Shown here piece by piece: positions 35,003 through 43,684 of a stretch of 64,000 nt of DNA. Position numbers and translations under genes: made by a program. This DNA is from an uncultured bacterium (lineage in GTDB: Bacteria > Bacillota > Clostridia > Oscillospirales > Ruminococcaceae), in the NCBI GenBank assembly GCA_905214345.1, contig CAJMLV010000001.1, positions 1 to 64,000 on the forward strand. The letters run 5' to 3'. How positions within the stretch are numbered: the first letter of the stretch is position 1; each line of letters opens with the position of its first letter. The notes below the pieces were generated by a model, which was given only the letters and a program-made list of their open reading frames with translations, was not told the DNA's origin and ran no database searches.

Positions 35003-36169
35003 ATGAAAAAACGGCTTTTGTCCCTGCTGCTGTGCCTGGTGTTGTGCCTGGCGGCAGCCCCGGCGGCGTGGGCGCAGGAGATCGTGCCCGCCACCGCCGC
35101 GGATTTTGATGTGCCCTGCCAGGCGGCGATCCTCATTGATGAGGACAGCGGCACCGTCCTGTATGAGAAAAATCCGGATGAGCAGCGGCCCATCGCATCC
35201 ATCACCAAGGTGATGACCCTGCTGCTGACCTTTGAGGCACTGGAAGCGGGCAAGATATCCCTGGATGACTACGTGCCTGTATCGGAACATGCGTACAGCA
35301 TGGGCGGCAGCCAGATCTGGCTGGAACCCGGGGAACAGATGACCCTGAACGACATGCTCAAAGCCATCTGCATCTCCAGTGCCAACGATGCCGCTGTGGC
35401 GGTGGCGGAGTATGTGGGGGGCAGCGAAACCGCCTTCGTGGCCATGATGAATGAGAAGGCCGCCGAACTGGGCATGACCGGCACTCACTTTGAAAACGCC
35501 TGCGGCCTGGATACCGACGGGCATCTGTCCACTGCCCGGGATGTGGCCGTCATGAGCCGGGAGATGCTGCTCCACCACACCGAGGTGGAGGATTACTGCA
35601 TGATCTGGATGGACACTTTGCGGGACGGCGAGACCCAGCTCATCAACACCAACAAGCTGCTGAAAAGCTATAACGGTATCACCGGGCTCAAGACCGGCAC
35701 CACCGGCAAGGCAGGGGTGTGCATCAGCGCCAGTGCCCAGCGGGACGGCCTGCGCCTGATTGCGGTGGTGCTGGGCTCCGCCTCCGGGCAGGAGCGCTTC
35801 GACGCCGCCACCGCTCTGCTGGACTACGGCTTTGCCAACTACCAGAGTCTGGAGATCCCCATGCCGGACAACACCCCCGAAAGCCTGCCGGTGGAACACG
35901 GCGTGACTGAAACGGTGGCGCTGGAATATACCGCTCCCGGCCGGTATCTCATGGCCAAAGGAACGGTGGGGCAGCTCAGTGCCCAGGTCACGCTGCCCTC
36001 CGCTGTCAGTGCGCCGGTCAGCGCCGGGCAGCAGATCGGCACCATGAAAATTTTGAATGACGGCACTGAATTGGCCACCTGCCCCATTGTGGCAGCGGGT
36101 GACGTAGCGGCGCGGAGTTTTGGCTTCTGCTTCGGCAGGCTGGCCGAGGCACTGATACTCCGGGGTTGA
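35003..36169 (+). CDS. dacF: D-alanyl-D-alanine carboxypeptidase (DacF/PBP5 family)
   Basis: The 388-residue protein has a signal peptide (MKKRLLSLLLCLVLCLAAAP, cleaved after AWA). The three penicillin-binding motifs are present: SITK (66-69, nucleophile Ser66), SAN (126-128) and LKTGTTGKAG. It trims the last D-Ala from peptidoglycan stem peptides outside the membrane. A beta-rich C-terminal domain follows, but the usual amphipathic membrane anchor is weak. DacF in spore formers acts on cortex peptidoglycan; the sequence alone does not separate DacF from DacA. The ribosome site is AAAGGGGAGG. Confidence 0.9.
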   Translation: MKKRLLSLLLCLVLCLAAAPAAWAQEIVPATAADFDVPCQAAILIDEDSGTVLYEKNPDEQRPIASITKVMTLLLTFEALEAGKISLDDYVPVSEHAYSMGGSQIWLEPGEQMTLNDMLKAICISSANDAAVAVAEYVGGSETAFVAMMNEKAAELGMTGTHFENACGLDTDGHLSTARDVAVMSREMLLHHTEVEDYCMIWMDTLRDGETQLINTNKLLKSYNGITGLKTGTTGKAGVCISASAQRDGLRLIAVVLGSASGQERFDAATALLDYGFANYQSLEIPMPDNTPESLPVEHGVTETVALEYTAPGRYLMAKGTVGQLSAQVTLPSAVSAPVSAGQQIGTMKILNDGTELATCPIVAAGDVAARSFGFCFGRLAEALILRG

Positions 36170-36210
36170 AATTTTGTGCAAAAGCAATGAAAACCCCGGT
36201 GCGCAACGCT

Positions 36211-36239
36211 TGACAAGGCGGACTTGAAACGGTATCATG
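36211..36239 (+). promoter_or_regulatory. Sigma-A promoter of pgi
   Basis: A perfect TTGACA (36211-36216), 17 bases, TATCAT (36234-36239). Confidence 0.85.
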
Positions 36240-36270
36240 GAATTACTAACAATCAAAGGAGGAGCTAACG

Positions 36271-37605
36271 ATGAGTGTCAAATACAATGGCAAACATCTG
36301 GCAAAATTCATCCGTCCTGAAGAATATGACGCAATCTTTCCGCAGGTCGAGCTCGCCCATCGCCAGCTGGAGACAAAGTCCGGCGCCGGCAATGATTTCT
36401 TGGGTTGGCTCGACCTGCCTGTCAATTATGACAAAGAAGAGTTCGCCCGCATCAAGCAGGCTGCGGAGAAGATCCGTTCCGATTCCGATGTGCTGCTGGT
36501 GGCCGGTATCGGCGGTTCCTACCTGGGCGCCCGCGCCGTGGTGGAAGCCGTCAAGGGCCAGTTCCATAACGAGACCGAAGACGGCCTGAAGATCTACTTC
36601 TGCGGCAACACCATCTCTCCCACCGCCCTCAACGACATTATCCGTCTGACCAAGGGCAAGCGCTTCTCCATCAACGTCATCTCCAAGTCCGGCACCACTA
36701 CCGAGACCGCTCTGGCTTTCCGTGTGCTGCGCAAACTGCTGGAAGATGCCGTCGGCCCCGAAGAAGCCAACAAGCGCATCTACGCCACCACCGATCGCGC
36801 CCGCGGCACCCTGAAGCAGCTGGCCGACGCCCAGGGCTGGCCCACCTTCGTGGTTCCCGATGACGTCGGCGGCCGTTTCTCCGTGCTCACCGCCGTGGGC
36901 CTGCTGCCCATCGCCTGCGCCGGCATCGACATCGATGCCCTGATGAAGGGTGCTGCCGATGCCCGCGAGCAGTTCAGCGTCTGCAGCATGGACAACGATG
37001 CCTATCGTTACGCCATGACCCGCAATATCCTGTACCGCAAGGGCAAGAAGGTGGAGACCCTGGCCGCTTTTGAGCCGGACTTCACCATGATGAACGAATG
37101 GTACAAGCAGCTCTTCGGTGAGAGCGAAGGCAAGGACCAGAAGGGCCTGATGCCCACTTCCTGCATCTTCTCCACCGACCTGCACTCCATGGGCCAGTTC
37201 CTGCAGGATGGCTCCCGCGTGATGTTCGAGACCTACGTGGACATCAAGAAAACCCGCGAGGATTACTTCATCCCCGAACTGGAAGGCAACTTCGACGGCC
37301 TGAACTTCCTGGCCAACCAGAACATGTCCATCGTCAACCGCAAGGCCATGGAAGGTACCATCCTGGCCCACACCGACGGCGGCGTGCCCCTGGGTGTCAT
37401 CGAAGTGGACAGCCTGGATGTCTACAACGTGGGCGCCCTGATATACTTCTTCTGGAAAGCATGCGCCGTGTCCGGCTATCTGCTGTCGGTCAACCCCTTC
37501 GACCAGCCCGGCGTGGAAAGCTACAAAAAGAACATGTTCGCCCTGTTGGGCAAGCCCGGCTACGAAGCTCAGAAAGCTGAGCTGGAAGCCAAGCTCAACG
37601 GCTGA
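36271..37605 (+). CDS. pgi: Glucose-6-phosphate isomerase
   Basis: This 444-residue enzyme interconverts glucose-6-P and fructose-6-P. It is the short Gram-positive form. Visible motifs are GIGGSYLGARAVVEA, VISKSGTTTETALAFR for phosphate binding, DVGGRFSVLTAVGLLP and the C-terminal QPGVESYKKNMF with the catalytic Lys. It has its own promoter and an AAAGGAGG site. The P-loop gene that follows is 39 bases away. Confidence 0.97.
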   Translation: MSVKYNGKHLAKFIRPEEYDAIFPQVELAHRQLETKSGAGNDFLGWLDLPVNYDKEEFARIKQAAEKIRSDSDVLLVAGIGGSYLGARAVVEAVKGQFHNETEDGLKIYFCGNTISPTALNDIIRLTKGKRFSINVISKSGTTTETALAFRVLRKLLEDAVGPEEANKRIYATTDRARGTLKQLADAQGWPTFVVPDDVGGRFSVLTAVGLLPIACAGIDIDALMKGAADAREQFSVCSMDNDAYRYAMTRNILYRKGKKVETLAAFEPDFTMMNEWYKQLFGESEGKDQKGLMPTSCIFSTDLHSMGQFLQDGSRVMFETYVDIKKTREDYFIPELEGNFDGLNFLANQNMSIVNRKAMEGTILAHTDGGVPLGVIEVDSLDVYNVGALIYFFWKACAVSGYLLSVNPFDQPGVESYKKNMFALLGKPGYEAQKAELEAKLNG

Positions 37606-37644
37606 GAATAATACCCCCACTATATTTTAAGGAGGCACTCTCTT

Positions 37645-38049
37645 ATGATCAAACTCATCGTAGGCGCCAAAGGCTCCGGCAAGACCAAGACCCTCATCGA
37701 CATGATCGACCAGGCCACCAAGACTTCCGCGGGCAACATCGTTGTCATCGAAAAGTCCATGAAGCTCACCACCGAGATCAACCACAAGGCCCGTCTGCTG
37801 GACGTGGATGAATACGACATCAGCGGCGCCGATATGTTCTACGGCTTCGTGGCTGGCGTTCTGGCCGGCAACTACGACATCACCGAGCTGTTCATCGACG
37901 GCATCCTGAAGGTCGTTGACCACGATATGGAGCAGGCCGGCAAGGTCCTGGCCGAGATCGACAAGATTACCGCCAACAATGTGGAAGTGGTTGTTACCGT
38001 TTCCGCCAACGTGGAAGATCTGCCCGAAAGCATCAAAAAGTACCTGTAA
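37645..38049 (+). CDS. P-loop protein of unknown function (134 aa)
   Basis: The protein opens with a Walker A motif, IVGAKGSGKTKTLIDM (GAKGSGKT at residues 7-14), followed by a strand-helix pattern with IVVIEKSM and ELFIDGILKVVD. The latter resembles a Walker B strand with Asp in hydrophobic surroundings. It is much shorter than AAA or ABC ATPases and has no DNA-binding or sensor domain. Similar short P-loop proteins are widespread in Clostridia, sometimes labelled PilT-like without evidence. It is expressed with pgi (39-base gap, AAGGAGG site) and followed by a terminator. I do not recognise a function. Confidence 0.75.
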   Translation: MIKLIVGAKGSGKTKTLIDMIDQATKTSAGNIVVIEKSMKLTTEINHKARLLDVDEYDISGADMFYGFVAGVLAGNYDITELFIDGILKVVDHDMEQAGKVLAEIDKITANNVEVVVTVSANVEDLPESIKKYL

Positions 38050-38059
38050 AAGGGATTTC

Positions 38060-38095
38060 GGGGGCGGGCCTTGTGGGGCACCGCCCCCTTTTCTT
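38060..38095 (+). terminator. Rho-independent terminator after the pgi unit
   Basis: GGGGGCGG pairs with CCGCCCCC (stem 38060-38067 and 38080-38087), then TTTTCTT. Confidence 0.85.
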
Positions 38096-38147
38096 GTGGT
38101 GGTATCAGGCCAAAAAACAATTTCTTGCGTTTTTTTGAAGATTTTAG

Positions 38148-38176
38148 TTGACAAGCCCGCCCTCCTTGTGTATACT
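38148..38176 (+). promoter_or_regulatory. Sigma-A promoter of yceD-rpmF
   Basis: A perfect TTGACA (38148-38153), 17 bases, TATACT (38171-38176). Confidence 0.85.
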
Positions 38177-38202
38177 AGTTAAGCGACCTTTTGAGGTGAA
38201 GT

Positions 38203-38703
38203 ATGCGATTTGATCTGCGAAACTTTCTGCTAAGTGCAAAAACACCCTATACTACGCAGTTTTCTGCCGATCTTTCGGCGGCAGACTGGGATGGGTTCCG
38301 GGTTCCCGGGCCGGTGGAATGTGAATTCTCCGCCCAGCCCACGCAGGAAGGTGCCGAAATGACGCTGCACCTGCGCGCTCAGGTAGAAGCTGAGTGTGCC
38401 CGCTGTCTGGCGCCTGTGCAGGAATCTTACGACTTCACCCGGGAATATCTGGTGCGCATGCGCGATCTCGACGATGTCGATTTTGAGCTGCCTCTGGATG
38501 AAGAAGGTCAATTGGATTTGCGGGAACTTGCGTATCAGGAACTGATCTTCGAGGTCCCGCGGGTGCTGCTCTGCAGCCCCGATTGCCAAGGTCTATGCCC
38601 CATCTGCGGCAAAAGAAAAGCGGAAGGCTGTGCCTGCCAAGCGGCGGCCGACGCCGCCCCTGTGGATGCAAGGCTTAGCATATTAAAACAACTGCTTAGT
38701 TGA
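38203..38703 (+). CDS. yceD: YceD family (DUF177) protein
   Basis: This 166-residue protein has the DUF177 pattern: a central CARCLAPVQESYDF, an acidic mid part (DLDDVDFELPLDEEG), then LRELAYQELIFEVP and a zinc-like cluster CSPDCQGLCPICG. YceD is linked with 23S rRNA accumulation in plants and E. coli and is nearly always encoded before rpmF, as here. The gap to rpmF is 24 bases. Confidence 0.93.
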   Translation: MRFDLRNFLLSAKTPYTTQFSADLSAADWDGFRVPGPVECEFSAQPTQEGAEMTLHLRAQVEAECARCLAPVQESYDFTREYLVRMRDLDDVDFELPLDEEGQLDLRELAYQELIFEVPRVLLCSPDCQGLCPICGKRKAEGCACQAAADAAPVDARLSILKQLLS

Positions 38704-38727
38704 AATTCACCAAGGAGGTGCGATAAA

Positions 38728-38916
38728 ATGGCAGTCCCCAAGAGAAAACAGTCCAAAGCCCGCCGCGACAAGCGCCGTTCCAATGTCTGGAAGCTGGAAG
38801 CGCCTACGCTGGTGAAATGTCCTCAGTGCGGCGAGCTGAAGGTGCCCCATCAGGTTTGTGGCAAGTGCGGCTACTACAAGGGCCGTGAAGTCGTCAAGGT
38901 CAGCAAAGAAGCCTGA
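38728..38916 (+). CDS. rpmF: 50S ribosomal protein L32
   Basis: This 62-residue protein starts MAVPKRKQSKARRDKRRS, the standard L32 N-terminus. It has a zinc ribbon of two CxxC pairs (CPQC, CGKC). It is the zinc-dependent form. The ribosome site AAGGAGGTG lies 9 bases ahead. A terminator follows. Confidence 0.97.
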   Translation: MAVPKRKQSKARRDKRRSNVWKLEAPTLVKCPQCGELKVPHQVCGKCGYYKGREVVKVSKEA

Positions 38917-38937
38917 GCGGATTATTTCAAAGCAGGG

Positions 38938-38967
38938 GAGGGGGCATAACGCCTCCTCTTTTTCTTT
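38938..38967 (+). terminator. Rho-independent terminator of rpmF
   Basis: GAGGGGGC pairs with GCCTCCTC (one G-T pair) over an ATAAC loop, then TTTTTCTTT. Confidence 0.8.
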
Positions 38968-39020
38968 GCGCATTTTCGTGGTATACTGTTACCGAAATCA
39001 CACAGAAGGGGGAATAAACG

Positions 39021-40361
39021 ATGCCGCTGGTCGTGCAAAGCGTGGACCAGAACTCTGTTGCCCAACAGCTGGGCCTGGGGCCCGGGTGCCTGCTTGTGTC
39101 CATTGACGGCAATCCCTTGTGCGACGCTCTGGACTATCAGTTCTACACTGCCGCCGAGCGTTTCACCCTCACTGTCTGTGAGAACGGGCAGCAGCGGGAC
39201 ATCCCGGTGGAGAAAGAGGAGTACCAGCCCCTGGGCTGCAACTTCAAGACCTACCTGGGGGATGAAAAGCACAGCTGTGACAACCACTGCATGTTCTGTT
39301 TCATCGACCAGCTGCCCCCGGGCATGCGCGCGCCCCTTTATTTCAAGGATGACGACGAGCGCCTGTCCTTTCTGTACGGCAACTATATCACCATGACCAA
39401 CCTCTCCGAGCGGGAGGTGGAACGCATCATCAAGATGCACATCAGCCCCATCTTCATCTCGGTGCACACCACCAACCCCGCCTTACGGGTGCGGATGATG
39501 GCCAACAAGAAAGCAGCCGATACCCTCCGGTATCTGGACATGTTCGCCAAAGGCGGCATCGAGATGAATTGCCAGCTGGTGCTGTGCCGGGGCATCAACG
39601 ACGGCGACGAACTGCGCCGCACCCTGGACGACCTGCTGGCTCTGCGCCCCCATGTGGGCAGCATTGCGGCGGTGCCCGCCGGCGTTACCGATTACCGGGA
39701 CAAGCTCTTCAAGCTCACCCCCTACGATGCCGCCACCGCCGCCGAGACCCTGGATATTCTGGAAGAATACAGCCGCCGCTGCCGGGAAGAATACGGCCGC
39801 AGCATCGTCTATCCCAGCGATGAATGGTATCTCACCGCAGGGCGGGAGATACCTTCCGCCGAGTTCTACGACGATTTTGCCCAGCTGGAGGACGGCGTGG
39901 GCATGTGGCGTCAGTACCACGATACCTTCCTGGCAGAGCTGAACAAACCCCGCCGCCTGGTGCTGCCCCGCCGCTTTGATGTGGTCACCGGCACTCTGGC
40001 GGCCCCGCTCATCCGGCAGATGGCCGAAGAGACCACCCGCCGCTATCCCGGTGTGCAGATCACCGTCCACGCCATCGAAAACCGCTTCTTCGGCGGCAAC
40101 GTCAGTGTGGCGGGCCTGGTCACGGCCACCGACATCATCGACCAGTGCCGGGGTAAATTGAGCGGACATATCCTGGCGGTCCCTGCGGTCATGCTGCAGG
40201 ACGAAGAAGACCGCTTCCTGGACGACATCACCCCTGAACAGCTGGGCGAAGCCCTGGGCTGCCGGGTGGTGGTGATCCCCACCGACGGTGCGGGCAGCTG
40301 CCGTGCCTACCTGGGGGTGCGGATGCTCAAGGCCGCGCCCCACAAGCCAAAGGAGGAATGA
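39021..40361 (+). CDS. DUF512 protein with PDZ and radical-SAM-like cluster
   Basis: The 446-residue protein has an N-terminal PDZ-like domain (SVDQNSVAQQLGLGPG). A Cys cluster CDNHCMFCFIDQLPPGMR follows, of the CxxxCxxC kind that holds a 4Fe-4S cluster in radical-SAM enzymes. FISVHTTNP comes next, and the DUF512 C-terminal domain has NRFFGGNVSVAGLV. The reaction is unknown. The family is conserved in Clostridia and often precedes der, as here with a 5-base gap. The ribosome site for der lies within its last codons, which indicates coupling. Confidence 0.85.
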   Translation: MPLVVQSVDQNSVAQQLGLGPGCLLVSIDGNPLCDALDYQFYTAAERFTLTVCENGQQRDIPVEKEEYQPLGCNFKTYLGDEKHSCDNHCMFCFIDQLPPGMRAPLYFKDDDERLSFLYGNYITMTNLSEREVERIIKMHISPIFISVHTTNPALRVRMMANKKAADTLRYLDMFAKGGIEMNCQLVLCRGINDGDELRRTLDDLLALRPHVGSIAAVPAGVTDYRDKLFKLTPYDAATAAETLDILEEYSRRCREEYGRSIVYPSDEWYLTAGREIPSAEFYDDFAQLEDGVGMWRQYHDTFLAELNKPRRLVLPRRFDVVTGTLAAPLIRQMAEETTRRYPGVQITVHAIENRFFGGNVSVAGLVTATDIIDQCRGKLSGHILAVPAVMLQDEEDRFLDDITPEQLGEALGCRVVVIPTDGAGSCRAYLGVRMLKAAPHKPKEE

Positions 40362-40365
40362 CCAC

Positions 40366-41697
40366 ATGGCAAAACCGATCGTGGCCATCGTGGGCCGCCC
40401 CAATGTGGGCAAGTCCACCATCTTCAACAAACTGACCGGCCAGCGCATCGCCATTGTGGAGGATACCCCCGGCGTTACCCGGGACCGTATCTTCTGCGAC
40501 TGCGAGTGGAACGGCCACAAATTCCTGCTGGTGGATACCGGCGGTATCGAACCCAGCATTGACGACGGTATTCTGGCTCACATGCGCCAGCAGGCCCAGA
40601 TGGCCATTGATTCCGCCGACTGCATCGTCATGGTCACCGACCTGCGGGCCGGTGTCACCCCCCAGGACCACGAGGTGGCCGCCATGCTCATGCGCAGCGG
40701 CAAGCCGGTGGTGCTGGCGGTGAACAAGTGCGACAAGATCGGCGAACCGCCCATGGAACTGTATGATTTCTACGCCCTGGGCCTGGGTGACCTGGTGCCC
40801 GTGTCCGGCGTGCATGGTCACGGCACCGGCGACCTGCTGGATGCTGTCTGCGCCAACCTGAATTTCTCCGAGGAGGAGGAAGAAGAGGAAGACCGCATCC
40901 CCGTGGCCGTCATCGGCCGCCCCAATGTGGGCAAGTCCAGCCTCATCAACCACATTCTGGGAGAAGACCGCCTGATCGTGGCCAACGAGGCAGGCACCAC
41001 CCGTGACGCCATCGACACCGAGGTGGAAAACCAGTACGGCAAGTTCATCTTCACCGACACCGCCGGCCTGCGGAAAAAGGGCAAGGTGGAAAGTGGCGTG
41101 GAGCGGTTCAGCGTTCTGCGCAGCCTGGCGGCGGTGGAGCGCAGCCGCGTCTGCGTCATCATGATCGACGCCACCGTGGGCTTTACCGAACAGGATTCCA
41201 AGGTGGCGGGTTACGCCCACGAGCAGGGCAAGGCCTGCATCATTGCGGTGAACAAGTGGGACGCGGTGGAAAAGGACACCTACACCATGGACCGCATGCG
41301 CAAGGAGCTGGAAGAATCTTTCAGCTTCATGTCCTATGCGCCCATCATCTTCATCAGCGCCAAGACCGGCCAGCGCGTGGACAAGCTGTTTGAGACCATC
41401 CATTATGTGGACGTGCAGAACGGCACCCGAATCCCCACCGGTGCGCTGAACGAGATGCTGGCCCGTGCCACGGCGCGGGTGCAGCCGCCTTCAGACAAGG
41501 GCAAGCGCCTGAAGATCTTCTATATCACCCAGAGCTCCACCCGCCCGCCGACATTTGTCAGTTTTGTCAACCAGAAAGCACTGTTCCATTTTTCGTATCA
41601 GCGGTATATCGAAAACCAGATCCGCGAAAACTTCGGCCTGACCGGCACGCCCATCCGCATGCTGGTGCGTGAGCACGGCGACGGTTCGGCCCGATAA
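40366..41697 (+). CDS. der: Ribosome biogenesis GTPase Der (EngA)
   Basis: This 443-residue protein has two tandem GTPase domains, each with its own G1 (GRPNVGKST near residue 9 and GRPNVGKSS near residue 181), DTGG/DTAG switch motifs and NKCD/NKWD specificity motifs. A C-terminal KH-like domain follows. It acts in 50S subunit assembly. The acidic linker EEEEEEED separates the two G domains. The start is ATG 40366 with AAAGGAGG; the longer open frame upstream lies within DUF512. Confidence 0.97.
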   Translation: MAKPIVAIVGRPNVGKSTIFNKLTGQRIAIVEDTPGVTRDRIFCDCEWNGHKFLLVDTGGIEPSIDDGILAHMRQQAQMAIDSADCIVMVTDLRAGVTPQDHEVAAMLMRSGKPVVLAVNKCDKIGEPPMELYDFYALGLGDLVPVSGVHGHGTGDLLDAVCANLNFSEEEEEEEDRIPVAVIGRPNVGKSSLINHILGEDRLIVANEAGTTRDAIDTEVENQYGKFIFTDTAGLRKKGKVESGVERFSVLRSLAAVERSRVCVIMIDATVGFTEQDSKVAGYAHEQGKACIIAVNKWDAVEKDTYTMDRMRKELEESFSFMSYAPIIFISAKTGQRVDKLFETIHYVDVQNGTRIPTGALNEMLARATARVQPPSDKGKRLKIFYITQSSTRPPTFVSFVNQKALFHFSYQRYIENQIRENFGLTGTPIRMLVREHGDGSAR

Positions 41698-41715
41698 ACG
41701 AAAGGGGAAGGAATC

Positions 41716-42387
41716 ATGACTCTGAATTTTGTGGCGGCCGTGGTGCTGGCGGCCCTGGAAGGGTATCTTCTGGGCAGCATCGTGTTCGGCATCCTCATTT
41801 CCCGTTTTCTCTGCCGGGATGATGTGCGCACCCACGGCAGCGGCAGCGCGGGCATGACCAACATGCTGCGCACCTACGGCAAATGGCCCGGCGTGTTCAC
41901 CGCGGTGGGCGATGTGGCCAAGGGCGCCGCGGCGGTACTCATCGGCAAGTGGCTGTTTGCTGCGCTGGTGCCCCAGCTGGACCCCGCCTGCGGGGCGTAT
42001 CTGGCGGCCATCTTTGCCTGCATCGGCCATATGAAGCCGGTGTGGTTCGGTTTCAAGGGAGGCAAGGGCGTGCTGGTTTGCGGCGGCGCGATCCTGGCCC
42101 TGCAGCCGGTGGTCTTTCTGATGCTGGTGGTCATTTTTCTCATCGAATTTGCCATCACCCGCATCGTTTCTCTGGGCAGCATCATCATTGCGGCGGTGTA
42201 TCCCATCCTGACCCTCTGCTTCTGGGCCTGGCACGGTGCCAGCCTGTTCACCCTGGTGTTTGTGGGGGTGTGCAGCGCTATCATGGCCGCTATGGTCATT
42301 TACATGCACCGCTCCAACATCCAGCGTCTGCGCAACGGTACCGAATACCGTTTCGGCCAGAAAAAGAAAGAAAACGACGGGCAGTGA
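41716..42387 (+). CDS. plsY: Acyl-phosphate:glycerol-3-phosphate acyltransferase
   Basis: This 223-residue integral membrane protein has about five to seven helices and the PlsY motifs GSGSAGMTNMLRTYG, DVAKGAAAV and FGFKGGKGV. It puts the first acyl chain on glycerol-3-P, using acyl phosphate made by PlsX. It follows der by 18 bases and ends the operon at a clean terminator. The loop after the first helix reads SRFLCRDDVRTHGS, as is common. Confidence 0.95.
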   Translation: MTLNFVAAVVLAALEGYLLGSIVFGILISRFLCRDDVRTHGSGSAGMTNMLRTYGKWPGVFTAVGDVAKGAAAVLIGKWLFAALVPQLDPACGAYLAAIFACIGHMKPVWFGFKGGKGVLVCGGAILALQPVVFLMLVVIFLIEFAITRIVSLGSIIIAAVYPILTLCFWAWHGASLFTLVFVGVCSAIMAAMVIYMHRSNIQRLRNGTEYRFGQKKKENDGQ

Positions 42388-42396
42388 CCCGTCCCG

Positions 42397-42420
42397 GACC
42401 GCCTTCGGGCGGTCTTTTTT
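42397..42420 (+). terminator. Rho-independent terminator of der-plsY
   Basis: GACCGCC (42397-42403), TTCG loop, GGCGGTC (42408-42414), then TTTTTT. Confidence 0.92.
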
Positions 42421-42437
42421 CATACCCCGCACAAAAC

Positions 42438-42492
42438 AAAAGCCCCGGACTCCTTCCCGCTGCCAGACGGCAGGGGAGAGCCCGGGGCTTTT
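42438..42492. terminator. Terminator of the FMN oxidase gene (reads on minus)
   Basis: AAAAGCCCCGG pairs with CCGGGGCTTTT across a long GC-rich loop. It lies 22 bases after the oxidase stop on the minus strand and could also back up the plsY terminator. Confidence 0.8.
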
Positions 42493-42514
42493 CTGTTGTA
42501 TTGTCAGGTATAAA

Positions 42515-43528
42515 TCACAGCCGGACCATATCCGGGGTGATGTCGGCCAGGGTCTTGGCACCGCACATGGCCATGGTGTCTGCCAGTTCGGCGGTCAGCT
42601 GGTCCACATAGGCTTTCACGCCCTCGGCGCCCGCACCGTACACGGCGGTGACGAAGGGACGGGCAATGAGCACCGCGTCGGCACCCAAAGCCAGGGCGCG
42701 GAACACATCCAGACCGGTGCGGATGCCGCCGTCCACCAGGATCAGCGCCCGGCCTTTCACGGCCTTGGCAATCTCCGGCAGGACCTCGGCGGTGGCGGGG
42801 GTGCCGTCCAGCACACGGCCGCCGTGGTTGGATACCACAATACCGGTGGCGCCTGCCTGAACGGCCTTCTCGGCACCCTTCACGGTCATCACACCCTTCA
42901 CGATGAAAGGCACACCCGCGTCCCGGATGATCTCGCTGAGCTGCTCCACCGTCTTGCTGCCGGCGGGCGGGTCCAGATTTTTCAGGAAAGGCAGGCCCGC
43001 GGCGTCGATGTCCATGGCTGCCGCAAAGGCGCCGGAGCGGCGCACCAGTTCCATCTTGTGGGCCACGGTGGCGGCGTCCCAGGGCTTGACGGTGGGCACG
43101 CCGAAACCGGCGTTGTCCCCGATGACCCGGCAGGCGGCTTCCATCACGGCGGGATTGGTGCCGTCGCCGGTAAAAGCCAGAATACCCGCGTCACGGCAGG
43201 CGGGGACCAGGATGTCGTTGTAGGCCAGGTCGTCGTACTTGGTGCCGTAATGCAGCTGCACGGCGCCCACCGGGCCCGCAAAGACCGGCAGCTTGAAGGT
43301 ATGCCCCAGCATGGTGCAGCTGGTGTCCGGTGCGCCGGTTTCGCACAGGGTGTCCATGTTCACATGCACCGCCTGCCACGCCGCATAGTTGCGGATAGCG
43401 CAGTCACCCACGCCTTTGGCGCCGGGACCGGGAATGGTCCCCCGGCACGCCTTGCCGTCACACACGGGGCAGGCTTTGCAGGGGCCCATCTGGCCCCGGG
43501 CCTGCCCGGCAATTTCCTGATATGTCAT
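42515..43528 (-). CDS. FMN-dependent alpha-hydroxy-acid oxidizing protein
   Basis: The 337-residue protein has the alpha-hydroxy-acid oxidase TIM barrel: FAGPVGAVQL, the active-site motif IVVSNHGGRVLDG and LVDGGIRTGLDVFRALALGADAV (parts DGGIRTG and ALGADAV) for the FMN phosphate. It oxidises L-lactate or a related 2-hydroxyacid. The N-terminus carries a CKACPVCDGKAC run of Cys that the classic lactate oxidases lack; a metal or redox role is possible. ATG 43528 is 9 bases from AAAGGGAG; an ATG three codons upstream abuts that site. The true electron acceptor is unknown. Confidence 0.88.
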   Translation of the reverse strand: MTYQEIAGQARGQMGPCKACPVCDGKACRGTIPGPGAKGVGDCAIRNYAAWQAVHVNMDTLCETGAPDTSCTMLGHTFKLPVFAGPVGAVQLHYGTKYDDLAYNDILVPACRDAGILAFTGDGTNPAVMEAACRVIGDNAGFGVPTVKPWDAATVAHKMELVRRSGAFAAAMDIDAAGLPFLKNLDPPAGSKTVEQLSEIIRDAGVPFIVKGVMTVKGAEKAVQAGATGIVVSNHGGRVLDGTPATAEVLPEIAKAVKGRALILVDGGIRTGLDVFRALALGADAVLIARPFVTAVYGAGAEGVKAYVDQLTAELADTMAMCGAKTLADITPDMVRL

Positions 43529-43684
43529 GACCAACATCTCCCTTTCAGGTATGGTTTTCACCTGCTTTTTATACTACCCCTTTTCGCGGGCAAACGCAAG
43601 CGGCGGGCGGACTTTCCTTTTTGCGCCGGGTGTGCTATGCTACTGTAAGACATTCATTATCCCCGAAGGAAGGAGACTTCTTGT

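Noticed and set aside
34865..36256. N-terminal extension of mtaB to about 900 residues
   Set aside because: It runs through the mtaB promoter and antisense to dacF; the MRVSFYTLGCK start at 34864 has a ribosome site.
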